Assembly: GCF_004303025.1 (NCBI RefSeq)
Contig: NZ_PJQW01000002.1
Coordinates: 124,001 to 188,000, forward strand
Reading direction: 5' to 3'
DNA length: 64,000 nucleotides
DNA from: Flavobacterium sp. J27
GTDB lineage: Bacteria > Bacteroidota > Bacteroidia > Flavobacteriales > Flavobacteriaceae
Position numbers and translations under genes: made by a program. Below the pieces are notes generated by a model. That model was not told the DNA's origin and did not search any database. It saw only the letters and a program-made list of their open reading frames with translations. Of this stretch, positions 18,663 through 28,960 are shown one piece after another (within the stretch, counting starts at the first letter, position 1; each line of letters opens with the position of its first letter).

Positions 18663-20084
18663 TTAGCAATCAGCTAAATTTACACCAATCGCTAAACCAC
18701 CTTCTGAGGTTTCTTTGTATTTAGTATTCATGTCTTTTGCTGTTTCCCACATGGTGTTTACTACCTTGTCTAAAGGAACTTTGGTATTCTTTGCGTCTGT
18801 TTCCAATGCAAGTTCGGCAGCATTAATAGCTTTAATAGCTCCCATGGTATTCCTTTCTATACAAGGAACTTGAACTAATCCACCAATAGGATCACAAGTT
18901 AATCCTAAATGATGTTCCATAGCTATTTCAGCAGCTATCATTACTTGCTCTGGCGTGCCACCCATAACTTCACATAAACCTGCAGCGGCCATTGCACTAG
19001 AAACACCTATTTCGGCTTGACAACCACCCATGGCAGCAGAAATTGTAGCTCCTTTCTTGAAAATACTACCAATTTCTCCAGCAGTCATTAAAAACTGTTT
19101 GATTTGTTCTTCGTTTGCTTGATGATTTTCAATAACTAAATAATACATTAAGACAGCAGGAATTACTCCAGCACTTCCATTTGTAGGTGCTGTTACAACT
19201 CTTCCTAATGAGGCATTTACTTCGTTTACAGCCAAAGCAAAACAACTTACCCATTTTAGAATTTGTCTAAATTTTACTTCTGTTTGTCTAATAATTTGCA
19301 TCCAAGAATAGGGACTATCATAAGGTAATACACCAATCATATTTTTATGCATATCATAGGCTCTTCGTCTCACATTTAATCCTCCAGGTAATATCCCTTC
19401 AGAATGACAACCAATGTACATACATTCTAGCATTGTGTCCCAAACACGCATTAACTCGTTATGAATAGCTGCTTCACTTCGCATAGATTTTTCATTTTCA
19501 TATACTATTTCCCAAACCTTTTTGTTTTCACTTTGACAATAAACTAACAATTCTGAAGCTTTATCTATGGGAAATGGAAAAGCGCATTTTATTTCTTCAT
19601 TTGCAGCCGAATTAATTCGTTCTTCTACAACTACAAATCCGCCACCAATGGAGTAATAGGTATTTTCATATTCAGAATCTGTGGTGTAAGCGGTAAATTT
19701 AATGCCATTAGCATGAAAAGGTAAAAATTCGCGATTAAAAACAATATCTTCTTCAAGATGAAAGGGAATAATTATTTCATTACCTAGAAATAGTTCTTTT
19801 TTATTTTTAATAGCAGATATTATTACATCAATACTTTCAACTGGAATGTATTCAGGATCAGCACCACTTAAGCCTAACATTACAGCTAAATCTGTTGCAT
19901 GTCCTTTACCAGTTAACGATAAAGAACCATATAAATCAACTTTAATTCTATTAATAGAATCTATTAACTCTTTTTCTTTTAGTTCTTTGATAAATCTTTC
20001 TGCTGCTCTCCAAGGTCCTAAAGTATGAGAGCTAGAAGGGCCAATACCGATTTTTAACATATCAAAAACTGAGATACATTCCAT
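18663..20084 (-). CDS. sdaA: L-serine ammonia-lyase, iron-sulfur type
   Basis: 473 residues. The single-chain SdaA layout has an N-terminal beta domain beginning [17 protein letters not shown] and an alpha domain with [43 protein letters not shown] and [10 protein letters not shown]. Cysteines in GGCQ, TCDP and VPCIE fit the 4Fe-4S ligands. It deaminates L-serine to pyruvate and ammonia. A -7 element on the minus strand at 20102-20109 (TATATTTG) precedes it closely. Confidence 0.96.
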   Translation of the reverse strand: MECISVFDMLKIGIGPSSSHTLGPWRAAERFIKELKEKELIDSINRIKVDLYGSLSLTGKGHATDLAVMLGLSGADPEYIPVESIDVIISAIKNKKELFLGNEIIIPFHLEEDIVFNREFLPFHANGIKFTAYTTDSEYENTYYSIGGGFVVVEERINSAANEEIKCAFPFPIDKASELLVYCQSENKKVWEIVYENEKSMRSEAAIHNELMRVWDTMLECMYIGCHSEGILPGGLNVRRRAYDMHKNMIGVLPYDSPYSWMQIIRQTEVKFRQILKWVSCFALAVNEVNASLGRVVTAPTNGSAGVIPAVLMYYLVIENHQANEEQIKQFLMTAGEIGSIFKKGATISAAMGGCQAEIGVSSAMAAAGLCEVMGGTPEQVMIAAEIAMEHHLGLTCDPIGGLVQVPCIERNTMGAIKAINAAELALETDAKNTKVPLDKVVNTMWETAKDMNTKYKETSEGGLAIGVNLADC

Positions 20085-20101
20085 GGGACTTTTTTTATTT
20101 A

Positions 20102-20109
20102 CAAATATA
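20102..20109 (-). promoter_or_regulatory. -7 promoter element for sdaA
   Basis: TATATTTG on the minus strand matches TAnnTTTG, 17 bp upstream of the sdaA ATG. Confidence 0.5.
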
Positions 20110-20348
20110 GAATAGAAAATTAAATTTAGATTATTATTTAAAAATTCTTATTTCGTTATATTTTTTTGACGAAGGTTGTTTTTTGTTAATTTTTTAGAAA
20201 TTTTTAGAAAAAATACCGACAAAAGTTCTTTTTTATAGATATGTTGCTTTTAATTGAAAAAATTAACTTTTAAGACAGATTTAATGTAAAATTAATAATA
20301 AAAAAATACATAATATTGTCATATTAATAACCTTAACTATTTTTAATA

Positions 20349-21254
20349 ATGAAAACAAATTTCAGACATGCTTCTCTTTTTTTAGGAGCATTAGCATTAA
20401 GCACGATGCTTTCTTGTAGTAAAGACGAAGAAACAACTCTTGATTCTCAAGACGAAGTTTTATCAGTAGTAGATCAACAACCTAATAGCAGAGAAGGAGA
20501 CTGTGGTTATGTTGATGGAAACTGGAGTTCAACAGCTAGTCTTTATACAAGTTTGCCAAACAGTGGAAGTACCAGAAACTCTAGTTTAGTTACTTCACAG
20601 AATAGTGCTATTGCGTCTTTTTGGGGAAGATCAGCTCCTACATTCCGTTATGTAAGAGATTTGTCTAATCCAAACTCAACTTTCAACGCTATTTCTTATA
20701 GTAATGGAAAAATTTATTTTGGTGAAGCTATTTTCAAATGGGCTTATGATAGAGACAATTCTAACTTAATCAATGTAATGATTTTAGCACATGAATATGG
20801 TCATCAATTACAATATGCTTATGGTCTACCTTCTCGAAATGAGTCAACGGCAAGAGCTGCAGAATTAGAAGCAGATGGGTTTGCAGGTTACTATTTAAGA
20901 AGAGGATATGGTAAGTCTACTTTTTCTGCTATAGCATCAGCTTCTGAAGCGGCTTATGCAATTGGTGATTACTCTACTACAAGTCCCGGTCATCATGGAA
21001 CACCTCCACAAAGAAGATCAGCTGTTCGTTTAGGATTCCTTTTAGCTGATCCAGGAAATCCAAAATTATCAGCATCTAGTTTTGATTATAACTTCTTTTA
21101 TTACTATAATGGAGTGTTAAATGGAACATATAGAATGGCTAAACCAGATGGAATTAGCCAAGAATTCCACGATTTTATGTTATCTCATATGGAAGAACTA
21201 GGAAAAATTGCTAGAGGAGAAATGTCTGAAGAAGAATATATCAACTTAAGATAA
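20349..21254 (+). CDS. Putative zinc metalloprotease lipoprotein
   Basis: 301 residues with a lipoprotein signal (lipobox MLSC, Cys at about residue 23). ILAHEYGHQLQ supplies HExxH and ARAAELEADGFAGYYL the third, glutamate ligand, the pattern of the neutral zinc metallopeptidase family YpfJ/M48-like; the second block HHGTPPQRRSAVRLGF matches the conserved C-terminal HP..R motif of that group. It should be tethered to the outer membrane or periplasmic face. A terminator follows at 21277-21307. Confidence 0.82.
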   Translation: MKTNFRHASLFLGALALSTMLSCSKDEETTLDSQDEVLSVVDQQPNSREGDCGYVDGNWSSTASLYTSLPNSGSTRNSSLVTSQNSAIASFWGRSAPTFRYVRDLSNPNSTFNAISYSNGKIYFGEAIFKWAYDRDNSNLINVMILAHEYGHQLQYAYGLPSRNESTARAAELEADGFAGYYLRRGYGKSTFSAIASASEAAYAIGDYSTTSPGHHGTPPQRRSAVRLGFLLADPGNPKLSASSFDYNFFYYYNGVLNGTYRMAKPDGISQEFHDFMLSHMEELGKIARGEMSEEEYINLR

Positions 21255-21276
21255 TTCTAACTATCTAAATTTATAA

Positions 21277-21307
21277 GAAGGGTTGCCAGTAGGTAACCCT
21301 TTTTTTA
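21277..21307 (+). terminator. Rho-independent terminator
   Basis: GGGTT(gCC)...(GG t)AACCC stem followed by a run of seven T, just after the metalloprotease stop. Confidence 0.75.
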
Positions 21308-21372
21308 TGACATTCTGTCATTGGTAAAAAAAAGTTATGACAAAATTCTGACAAATAGGTAATAAATTGTTC

Positions 21373-21388
21373 TTGGCATAATGATTGA
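21373..21388 (+). promoter_or_regulatory. Sigma-54-like sequence upstream of dnaK
   Basis: TTGGCATAATGATTGA has GG and TTG at the spacing of a -24/-12 promoter (GG-N10-GA rather than GG-N10-GC). No TAnnTTTG box is obvious before dnaK. The last base mismatch makes this tentative. Confidence 0.25.
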
Positions 21389-21451
21389 CTATATGGTTAA
21401 CAAGTTTTAAAGAATAAAATAAAAAACACACAATAAATTAAGATTAAAATT

Positions 21452-23338
21452 ATGAGTAAAATTATTGGAATTGATTTAGGAACAACAAATTCATGTGTGG
21501 CAGTTATGGAGGGTGGAGAACCTGTTGTAATTGCAAACGCAGAAGGAAAAAGAACAACTCCTTCAGTAATTGCATTTGTAGAAGGAGGAGAAATTAAAGT
21601 AGGTGACCCTGCAAAAAGACAAGCGGTAACTAATCCAACAAAGACGATTGCTTCTGTAAAACGTTTTATGGGTAATAAATATTCAGAAAGTGCTAAAGAA
21701 GCATCAACAGTTGCTTACAAAGTAGTTAAAGGTGATAATGATACGCCACGAGTTGATATTGATGGTAGATTATACACACCACAAGAATTGTCAGCTATGA
21801 CACTTCAAAAAATGAAAAAAACGGCTGAAGATTATTTAGGAGCATCAGTAACCAAAGCAGTTATTACCGTTCCAGCTTATTTTAATGACGCACAACGTCA
21901 AGCTACTAAAGAAGCAGGTCAAATTGCTGGTTTAGAAGTAATGCGTATTATTAATGAGCCAACTGCAGCTGCTTTAGCTTATGGTTTAGATAAACAAGGT
22001 AAAGATCAAAAAATTGCCGTTTATGATTTAGGTGGAGGTACTTTTGATATCTCGATCTTAGAATTAGGTGATGGTGTATTTGAAGTATTATCTACAAATG
22101 GGGACACACATTTAGGAGGTGATGACTTTGATCAGGTAATTATTGATTGGTTAGCAAATGAATTTAATACAGCTGAAGGTATCGATTTACGTAAAGATCC
22201 AATGGCTTTGCAACGTTTAAAAGAAGCGGCTGAAAAAGCTAAAATTGAATTATCATCTTCTACACAAACAGAAGTTAATTTACCTTATGTTACAGCAACA
22301 GCAACAGGACCTAAACACTTAGTACAAACATTAACAAGAGCTAAATTTGAACAATTATCTGAAAATTTAGTAAAACGTTCGATGGATCCAGTGGCTAAAG
22401 CATTAAAAGATGCAGGTTTATCTACTTCTGATATTGATGAAGTTATCTTAGTAGGTGGTTCTACACGTATTCCTGTTATCCAAGAGCAAGTTGAAAAATT
22501 CTTTGGTAAAAAGCCTTCTAAAGGTGTAAATCCAGACGAAGTAGTTGCTATTGGTGCAGCGATTCAAGGTGGAGTATTGTCAGGAGATGTAAAAGACGTA
22601 TTATTATTAGACGTAACACCATTATCATTAGGTATTGAAACTATGGGAGGTGTTTTAACTAAATTGATTGAAGCGAATACAACTATTCCTACTAAGAAAT
22701 CACAAGTTTTCTCTACAGCAGCAGATAACCAACCATCAGTTGAAATCCATGTTTTACAAGGAGAAAGACCAATGGCGCAAGATAATAAAACAATTGGTAG
22801 ATTCCATTTAGACGGTATTCCACCAGCAGCTAGAGGAATTCCTCAAATTGAAGTAACTTTTGATATTGATGCAAATGGTATTATTAAAGTTTCTGCTACC
22901 GATAAAGGAACTGGTAAATCACACGATATTCGTATTGAAGCATCTTCAGGATTAACTCCAGAAGAAATTGAAAAAATGAAGAAAGATGCTGAAATGAATG
23001 CAGAAGCAGACAGACAAGCAAAAGAAAAAGTGGACAAATTAAATGAAGCAGATTCTATGATTTTCCAAACTGAAAAACAATTAGCTGAATTTGGTGAAAA
23101 ATTATCTGAAGGTAACAAATCAGCTATTCAAGGAGCTTTAGAAGAATTGAAAGCAGCTTATGAATCTAAAGATGTAGCTACAATTACTCCAGCTTTAGAT
23201 AAAATTAATGAAGCTTGGAAAAATGCATCTGAAGAAATGTACAAAGCACAGGCTGAAGGTGGAGCGCAAGAAGCACAACCACAAGGAGAAGCTTCTGGTG
23301 ATCAAACTCAAGATGTAGATTTTGAAGAAGTAAAGTAA
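21452..23338 (+). CDS. dnaK: Chaperone DnaK (Hsp70)
   Basis: 628 residues. The nucleotide-binding domain shows [47 protein letters not shown] and [10 protein letters not shown]; the substrate-binding domain begins near residue 390 with [17 protein letters not shown], and the helical lid ends in the acidic tail DVDFEEVK. It folds and protects cytoplasmic proteins with DnaJ and GrpE, which are not adjacent here. A strong terminator follows at once, so it is monocistronic. Confidence 0.99.
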   Translation: MSKIIGIDLGTTNSCVAVMEGGEPVVIANAEGKRTTPSVIAFVEGGEIKVGDPAKRQAVTNPTKTIASVKRFMGNKYSESAKEASTVAYKVVKGDNDTPRVDIDGRLYTPQELSAMTLQKMKKTAEDYLGASVTKAVITVPAYFNDAQRQATKEAGQIAGLEVMRIINEPTAAALAYGLDKQGKDQKIAVYDLGGGTFDISILELGDGVFEVLSTNGDTHLGGDDFDQVIIDWLANEFNTAEGIDLRKDPMALQRLKEAAEKAKIELSSSTQTEVNLPYVTATATGPKHLVQTLTRAKFEQLSENLVKRSMDPVAKALKDAGLSTSDIDEVILVGGSTRIPVIQEQVEKFFGKKPSKGVNPDEVVAIGAAIQGGVLSGDVKDVLLLDVTPLSLGIETMGGVLTKLIEANTTIPTKKSQVFSTAADNQPSVEIHVLQGERPMAQDNKTIGRFHLDGIPPAARGIPQIEVTFDIDANGIIKVSATDKGTGKSHDIRIEASSGLTPEEIEKMKKDAEMNAEADRQAKEKVDKLNEADSMIFQTEKQLAEFGEKLSEGNKSAIQGALEELKAAYESKDVATITPALDKINEAWKNASEEMYKAQAEGGAQEAQPQGEASGDQTQDVDFEEVK

Positions 23339-23359
23339 ATTTTTTTCTTAATATTTAAA

Positions 23360-23392
23360 AGAAACCCGAGTAAAATACTACTCGGGTTTTTC
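23360..23392 (+). terminator. dnaK terminator
   Basis: Perfect stem AAACCCGAGT/ACTCGGGTTT with an eight-base loop and following T-run. Confidence 0.85.
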
Positions 23393-23395
23393 TAT

Positions 23396-23434
23396 ATAAA
23401 AAACCGTTTACTTATTGGTAAACGGTTTTGTTTT
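23396..23434 (-). terminator. Terminator of the large metalloprotease gene
   Basis: AAAACCGTTTAC/GTAAACGGTTTT stem, a 12-bp perfect inverted repeat; read on the minus strand it is followed by a T-run and lies just after the stop at 23449. Confidence 0.8.
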
Positions 23435-23448
23435 TATAAAAGATACTA

Positions 23449-25986
23449 TTATTTTGGGTCTAAAGCCAAATCAATTTTTGATAATAAATCTTGTAAATGG
23501 AATTTACTTAATCGATCACTAGTTAGGGTTAATGCTGTTTTAATTTCTCTTTTTAACTCCGATAACTGACCTCTAGAAATTGAAGGAATATCCGTTTCAT
23601 TATAACTTACCGTTCTTCTATTTAACGCTCTAGCTGTTTGTTTTCCTTCCACATCTAAAGCTTGAATTAATTCATTAGTATATAATTTTTGTAAATTTCT
23701 TCGATATATATCTATGGTTTTTCCAGTCTTTAATTCTGAAAAAATTCCTTTTCTTAAATCTCCCATTAGTTCATCCACTGAATAGTTGTCTTTACTTAAT
23801 GAGGATGTTTCAATTAATCGAATTAATCTATCTCCTGATAATAAACTTGATAAAGTGCTGTTTTGTAAAGCTTTAATCGATTCTACACCATTGTCTGGGT
23901 TTATTTTTGAAAGGATATTTAGGTCTAAAATCCAAGTTGGTGTTGCAAATAAATTTTCATTTAAAAAGGCCACTGCATCATTTTGTATAGTACTCGGAAC
24001 AACTTCATACTGTGCGCCTTCCATATCGTAGGTTTTAGGTGTTTCATATATTCCTCCTACATTTTTAGTTACATGCCCCATATATCTTCTGAATTGACCG
24101 ACTAATGATCCATATAAATCTTGTAATTCAGAATAATCTTCTCCATCTTCTTTACTCCATTGAATTAAATTAGGTAAAATTCGTTTTAGATTTTTAATTC
24201 CATAAGCAGAAGCTTTCATGGCGTTATCTCCTAAATCTTCCGTTTGATATCTTGGATCATACGGACTTGTTTCTGTTCCAAACCATAAACGACGATTTTT
24301 ATAGGCTTCTTTTGTCATCGTATTTAACATGGCTTTTTCTTCTTCTTCATTTTTAGCATCATCAAAATAGGAATAACCCCATTTAATAGCCCATTTATCA
24401 TAATCTCCTATTCTTGGGAATAAATCTGTAATATTATCTTCGGGTTGTGCTACATAATTAAAACGGGCATAATCCATGATTGAAGATGTATGGCCATTTT
24501 TTTCAATAAACTCTTTGTTGCGTAACATTTCTACTGGAGTGGCATTACTTGCTCCCATGTTATGACGTAAACCTAGAGTATGTCCCACTTCATGAGAAGA
24601 CACAAAACGAATTAATTCTCCCATCAATTTGTCATCAAACTTTTTATTTCTTGCTCTTGGATCTACTGCAGCAGTTTGAACTAAGTACCAATCACGTAAT
24701 AAACTCATTACATTATGATACCAACCAATATGACTTTCCATAATTTCTCCAGTTCTTGGATCATGAACATTTGGTCCATAAGCATTTGGAATATCAGCAG
24801 CAAAATAACGTAAAACTGAAAAACGAGCATCTTCTAAACTCATTGTTGGGTCATTTTCTGGCCAGTATTCACCACGAATTGCGTTTTTCCAACCAGCAAA
24901 TTCAAATGCTTCTTTCCAATCGTCAATACCTTGTTTAATAAAAGGCTTCCATTTGTCTGGTGTAGCTGGATCGATATAGTATACAATTGGCTTTTTAGGT
25001 TCTATCAATTCTCCGTTTTTTTGTCTTAGTGCATCTTCTTCATTTTTCGGTTCAAGTCTCCATCTTACTGCAAATACTTCTTTATCAGCTTTTAAAGATT
25101 CTTCTTTAAAAACATCATAATGATTAGCAAAATACCCAACCCGCTTATCGAAAGCTCTTTTACGCATTGGTTTTTCTGGAAGTAATAACATAGATGTATT
25201 TAATTCTAAAGTAACCACACCAGCATCTAAACCTGAAGGTAAATCTACTCCAATTTTTGGGGATGGGTTTCTTGAAATTTTTGGTTGTTCTGTTGAGAAC
25301 GTTTTTACGCTTCTTATTTCAGTATTAATAGGGAAACTTTTTATATCCTGTATAAACGATTTATCTTTCTGAAATGATTGAATACTTAATAATTGCTTAT
25401 TAATTGGACTTAGCGAAAATGTTTGAACATCAGCATCAAATGTTGCATTCATATCTATTACATATCCAATATTTTCTTTACCAGAAGCATCTTTTTTATA
25501 TGCTAAAATATCATAGTTACCAATTATTGGATCAGAACTCGAATTTTTCACAGCTCGTGCAATAGGTTTGTCTTCATCTGGAGACATAATTACATAGGTA
25601 ATCGATCGTAAAAGAATATTATCATTTAATCCTTTTTCAAATTTTACTACTTGTCTATTAATTTCTTCCCCTCCAAATATACCACCACCAGCTGGTGTTT
25701 TAGAATATCTTGTGATGGTCATAATTTCCTTCCCGATTAAAGAGTCAGAAATTTCAAATAGAAATTTTTTGTCTACTTTATGAATATCAATTAATCCTCT
25801 TTGCGTTACAGCTGAAGAATCAATAACCTTATTATAAGGTTTCGGACCTTTTTTTTCATCTGTTTTTTTTGCTGAAGCAGTTGTACTTGCTTTAGCATCT
25901 CTTTTTTTGTTTTTTCTTTGACCATAACTATCAACCCCAAACAAAAAAATCAAACAAGTTGCTAGTAGTGTTACTTTTTTTAACAT
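23449..25986 (-). CDS. Secreted zinc-dependent metalloprotease with DUF5117/DUF5118-like regions
   Basis: 845 residues with a signal peptide (MLKKVTLLATCLIFLFGVDS) and a basic low-complexity stretch. HEVGHTLGLRHN near residue 463 is the metzincin HExxHxxGxxH site, and a downstream SIMDYARFNYV provides the Met-turn. The regions before it (SPDEDKPIARAV, SGLDAGVVTLELN) correspond to the DUF5117/5118 N-terminal part seen in this Bacteroidota protease family. No T9SS tail is present, so it is probably periplasmic or outer-membrane associated. Substrate unknown. Confidence 0.88.
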   Translation of the reverse strand: MLKKVTLLATCLIFLFGVDSYGQRKNKKRDAKASTTASAKKTDEKKGPKPYNKVIDSSAVTQRGLIDIHKVDKKFLFEISDSLIGKEIMTITRYSKTPAGGGIFGGEEINRQVVKFEKGLNDNILLRSITYVIMSPDEDKPIARAVKNSSSDPIIGNYDILAYKKDASGKENIGYVIDMNATFDADVQTFSLSPINKQLLSIQSFQKDKSFIQDIKSFPINTEIRSVKTFSTEQPKISRNPSPKIGVDLPSGLDAGVVTLELNTSMLLLPEKPMRKRAFDKRVGYFANHYDVFKEESLKADKEVFAVRWRLEPKNEEDALRQKNGELIEPKKPIVYYIDPATPDKWKPFIKQGIDDWKEAFEFAGWKNAIRGEYWPENDPTMSLEDARFSVLRYFAADIPNAYGPNVHDPRTGEIMESHIGWYHNVMSLLRDWYLVQTAAVDPRARNKKFDDKLMGELIRFVSSHEVGHTLGLRHNMGASNATPVEMLRNKEFIEKNGHTSSIMDYARFNYVAQPEDNITDLFPRIGDYDKWAIKWGYSYFDDAKNEEEEKAMLNTMTKEAYKNRRLWFGTETSPYDPRYQTEDLGDNAMKASAYGIKNLKRILPNLIQWSKEDGEDYSELQDLYGSLVGQFRRYMGHVTKNVGGIYETPKTYDMEGAQYEVVPSTIQNDAVAFLNENLFATPTWILDLNILSKINPDNGVESIKALQNSTLSSLLSGDRLIRLIETSSLSKDNYSVDELMGDLRKGIFSELKTGKTIDIYRRNLQKLYTNELIQALDVEGKQTARALNRRTVSYNETDIPSISRGQLSELKREIKTALTLTSDRLSKFHLQDLLSKIDLALDPK

Positions 25987-26247
25987 AAATTAAATTATTG
26001 GTTATTTTGGTTTTGTTAATTTCAAATTTATTTGAAAAAAACCAGATTTATTTATTTCTTAATAAATTATTAGAATTATTTAACATTTTTTATTTTTTCA
26101 TTACAAAAAAGAAGTATTTTGTGTTTTATCTTTTGTTTGTCTATTTTTTGTATTTTGGTATGCAAAAATGAAATAAAATCTTAAAAAAATAGTTTATAAA
26201 TAATATTTAATAAAAAACAACTAACAACCCCTTAATTTGAAATAAAT

Positions 26248-26880
26248 ATGAAAAGAATATTTTTAGTTTCGTTGCTAATCTTATCCACTGTTTGCTTTTC
26301 ACAAAAGAAAAAATCTACTACTAAAAAAAGTAATGCAAAAACTGTTTTAGCTAAAGTTGATAATATTTCAGCAGAAATGATTAGTGTTAACAAGCAAAAA
26401 CAAATCGTTTTATTTGTTACCAATGGTAATGTACTAGATACGCTGAAATTAAAAACATCCGATAATCTCGATTTTAAACCACTTAATTTTGCGATTTCAT
26501 CTTATACAACAAATAATGTAAAACTATATTATGTGCATTGGGAAGAAAATAATGTGATTAGTACTAAATTAAAAAAGGAAGATGAAAACTTTGTAGAATC
26601 TCAAATTTGGAATGTATCTAAAAAAGAATTACTTATTGGTAATATTCAAAAAACAAGCCATATAGTAGAAACTGTTTTTTTGGATAAAAATAAAACAGCT
26701 TCAGAAACTCAAGAACGTAATAGAAGAGAAGGTTTTGAATTTAATTTATTGCCTAATGGCGATTTTATTTTAAAAAATAAAACTCAGCAAAATACCTATA
26801 CTTACAATGTTACTGCTGATAAATATGAAATGAAAAAAGGTAGTTATTCTAAAGCATCTTCTTCTAAAAAAAGAAGGTAA
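26248..26880 (+). CDS. Secreted protein of unknown function
   Basis: 210 residues with a clear signal peptide (MKRIFLVSLLILSTVCFSQ) followed by a Lys-rich linker (KKKSTTKKSN). The mature part alternates short beta-prone segments (IVLFVTNGNVLDTLKLK, VKLYYVHWEENN) and ends in a basic tail SKKRR. No recognised domain. It is separated from the next gene by a long palindrome at 26887-26920. Confidence 0.7.
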   Translation: MKRIFLVSLLILSTVCFSQKKKSTTKKSNAKTVLAKVDNISAEMISVNKQKQIVLFVTNGNVLDTLKLKTSDNLDFKPLNFAISSYTTNNVKLYYVHWEENNVISTKLKKEDENFVESQIWNVSKKELLIGNIQKTSHIVETVFLDKNKTASETQERNRREGFEFNLLPNGDFILKNKTQQNTYTYNVTADKYEMKKGSYSKASSSKKRR

Positions 26881-26886
26881 TATAGA

Positions 26887-26920
26887 TTATTAAATAGTAT
26901 GCATGCATACTATTTAATAA
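26887..26920. promoter_or_regulatory. Perfect 34-bp palindrome, candidate operator
   Basis: The two 17-base halves (TTATTAAATAGTATGCA and its complement) meet with no loop. It lies directly upstream of the -7 element at 26929, covering the -33 region of the nitronate monooxygenase promoter, as a repressor or activator site would. No T-run follows on either side, so a terminator is less likely. Confidence 0.6.
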
Positions 26921-26928
26921 AACTTTAC

Positions 26929-26936
26929 TATATTTG
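26929..26936 (+). promoter_or_regulatory. -7 promoter element for the nitronate monooxygenase operon
   Basis: TATATTTG matches TAnnTTTG and lies 17 bp before the ATG at 26954. A -33 TTG at the normal distance is missing; the palindrome occupies that place. Confidence 0.55.
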
Positions 26937-26953
26937 AATAAAAATACAGTAAA

Positions 26954-27904
26954 ATGGAAAAACCAAATTTGACCACTATATTAGGAATAAAACATCCCAT
27001 TATCATGGCGCCTATGTTTTTAGTCTCAAATACCAAAATGGTAATTGAAGGTATGAAAAATGGTGTTGCGGGTTGTATACCTGCATTAAACTATCGTACA
27101 TTAGAAGAATTGAGAGCTTCTATTCATGAGTTGAAGAATGCCAAGGTTGAAGGAGGTAGTTTTGGATATAATTTAATCGTAAATAAATCGAATGTAAAGT
27201 ACAAAGAACAATTAAGAATATTATGTGAAGAAAGAGTAGACTTCATTTTAACTTCTTTAGGTAGTCCTGAAGAAACAATTCGAGAAGCACATAAAGTAGG
27301 AATAAAAGTTTTTTGTGATGTAACCGATTTAAATTTTGCAAAAAAAGTAGAAAGCTTAAATGCAGATGCTTTAATAGCGGTTAATAATCAAGCTGGGGGA
27401 CATAGAGGGAATATTAGTCCTGAAGAATTGATAAAGCAATTGAATGAAGGCACTTCATTACCAGTTATTTCAGCAGGTGGAGTGGGTAGAAAGGAAGATG
27501 TTGATAAAATGTTACAATACGGCGCTATTGGTGTTTCTGTAGGGAGCCCATTTATTGCTTCTATTGAAGCTGGTGTTTCTGATGAATATAAGCAAGCTTG
27601 TGTAGATTATGGAGAGAAGGATATTGTAATGACAGAAAGAATATCGGGTACACCTTGTACTGTTATTAATACTCCTTATGTTCAAAAAGTAGGAACCAAA
27701 CAGAGTTGGTTAGAACGCATTTTAAATAAGAATAAATCCTTAAAGAAATGGGTTAAAATGGTTCGTTTTTACATTGGGATGAAAGCTACAGAGAAAGCAG
27801 CAAAACAAGTTACTTATAAGACAGTTTGGGTTGCTGGACCAAGTATTGAGTACACTAAAGCTATTTTGCCTGTAAAAGATATTGTAGCCCATTTGACAGT
27901 ATAA
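26954..27904 (+). CDS. Nitronate monooxygenase-family flavoenzyme
   Basis: 316 residues. HPIIMAPMFLVSN, NNQAGGHRGN (flavin-phosphate and catalytic His region), PVISAGGVGRKEDV and GAIGVSVGSPFIAS are the FMN-binding TIM-barrel motifs of the NMO/2-nitropropane dioxygenase family. It oxidises alkyl nitronates or related substrates using FMN and O2. It is followed directly by a DUF4442 gene. Confidence 0.9.
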   Translation: MEKPNLTTILGIKHPIIMAPMFLVSNTKMVIEGMKNGVAGCIPALNYRTLEELRASIHELKNAKVEGGSFGYNLIVNKSNVKYKEQLRILCEERVDFILTSLGSPEETIREAHKVGIKVFCDVTDLNFAKKVESLNADALIAVNNQAGGHRGNISPEELIKQLNEGTSLPVISAGGVGRKEDVDKMLQYGAIGVSVGSPFIASIEAGVSDEYKQACVDYGEKDIVMTERISGTPCTVINTPYVQKVGTKQSWLERILNKNKSLKKWVKMVRFYIGMKATEKAAKQVTYKTVWVAGPSIEYTKAILPVKDIVAHLTV

Positions 27905-27908
27905 TGTG

Positions 27909-28424
27909 ATGTATGACGCTCTATTTCAATTTTTAAATCGATTTTTTAAAAAAGCTACATTGTTCAAAACGATGTTTAATATTTCTCCTATGTATAGGAG
28001 AAGTTGTGGAAGAATTATATCTGTTTCTGAAGATTTACTTACAGTAAAAGTGATTATTCGGTTGAGTTATAAAAATAGAAACTATGTAGGTTCTATGTTT
28101 GGAGGCAGTTTGTTTGCTGCCACTGATCCTATTTATATGATTCAATTAATGCAGATTTTGGGAAAAGAATATGTAGTTTGGGATAAAGCCACTGAAATTA
28201 AATTCAAGCGTCCTGCTTATCAAAACGCTTTTGTTACGTTCGATTTTACTTCTGATGAAATTCAACAAATAATTGAGAATGTAAAAAATGAAAATGAGAT
28301 CGATTTGGTAAAACCATTATTTATTACAGATAAAAACGGAAAAGTATTCACAGAAGTAACTAAAACAATTTATATAAGTTCTAAATCGTATTATAAGGAA
28401 AAAAGAGCTAGAAAAACATCGTAA
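27909..28424 (+). CDS. DUF4442 (hotdog-fold thioesterase-like) protein
   Basis: 171 residues from ATG 27909; the GTG at 27906 is an alternative start. The segment NYVGSMFGGSLFAATDPIYMIQLM matches the conserved helix of DUF4442 proteins, which belong to the hotdog thioesterase superfamily, and VWDKATEIKFKRPAY is the next strand. It starts four bases after the nitronate monooxygenase stop, so the two are one operon. Activity on acyl-CoA is inference from the fold. Confidence 0.83.
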   Translation: MYDALFQFLNRFFKKATLFKTMFNISPMYRRSCGRIISVSEDLLTVKVIIRLSYKNRNYVGSMFGGSLFAATDPIYMIQLMQILGKEYVVWDKATEIKFKRPAYQNAFVTFDFTSDEIQQIIENVKNENEIDLVKPLFITDKNGKVFTEVTKTIYISSKSYYKEKRARKTS

Positions 28425-28457
28425 CAATATATTATTAAGTTTAACTATAATTAGTAA

Positions 28458-28493
28458 AGCAAAAATAAATTAACATTATTTTTGCTTTTTTTC
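28458..28493 (+). terminator. Rho-independent terminator
   Basis: GCAAAAATAA/TTATTTTTGC stem with a seven-base loop and a following T-run, after the DUF4442 gene. Confidence 0.75.
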
Positions 28494-28534
28494 ATGTTAA
28501 AAGTGGTTAACTTTACTCTAATTAATGTGTTACA

Positions 28535-28906
28535 ATGAGTAAGTATTTCAAATACTTTATATTTCTATTTTTTTCTTCTCTTTTATATTGTAGTAAAAGT
28601 GATTTTAAAGATATATCTAATGTTCAATTGGTTTCCATTTCAGAGCATCAATTTGTAACAGTATATTCAAAATACGATTGCAATACTTCTCTATTTGAAA
28701 ACCCAAACTCATTTATAGAAGAAACCAATGAAAGTTGTGTTGATACTGAAAAAAATAACCCTTTTTATCCTTTTTACACTACTAATAATACAAGTAGAGA
28801 ACAGTTTTTTTCATTTTTAAGCACTTTAAATGAGAAAAATTTAAATCACAATTTGTTTACCTTTTCAAAGTTCCAAATTATTTATCCTTTTCATAGTTTT
28901 TGGTAA
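28535..28906 (+). CDS. Small lipoprotein of unknown function ending in YPFHSFW (module 1, gene A)
   Basis: 123 residues with a lipoprotein signal (SSLLYCSK, Cys at about residue 19). The mature part is polar, has a Phe/Asn-rich centre and ends FQIIYPFHSFW. The same ending (IIFPFHQFW) occurs in the gene at 29530, and both are followed by a single-pass membrane protein of similar size, so this is the first half of a duplicated two-gene module. No known domain recognised. Confidence 0.65.
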   Translation: MSKYFKYFIFLFFSSLLYCSKSDFKDISNVQLVSISEHQFVTVYSKYDCNTSLFENPNSFIEETNESCVDTEKNNPFYPFYTTNNTSREQFFSFLSTLNEKNLNHNLFTFSKFQIIYPFHSFW

Positions 28907-28960
28907 TCAACATTATTTTTTAAATCAAAATAGAAATAATTAATCAAAACTTAAATTAAA

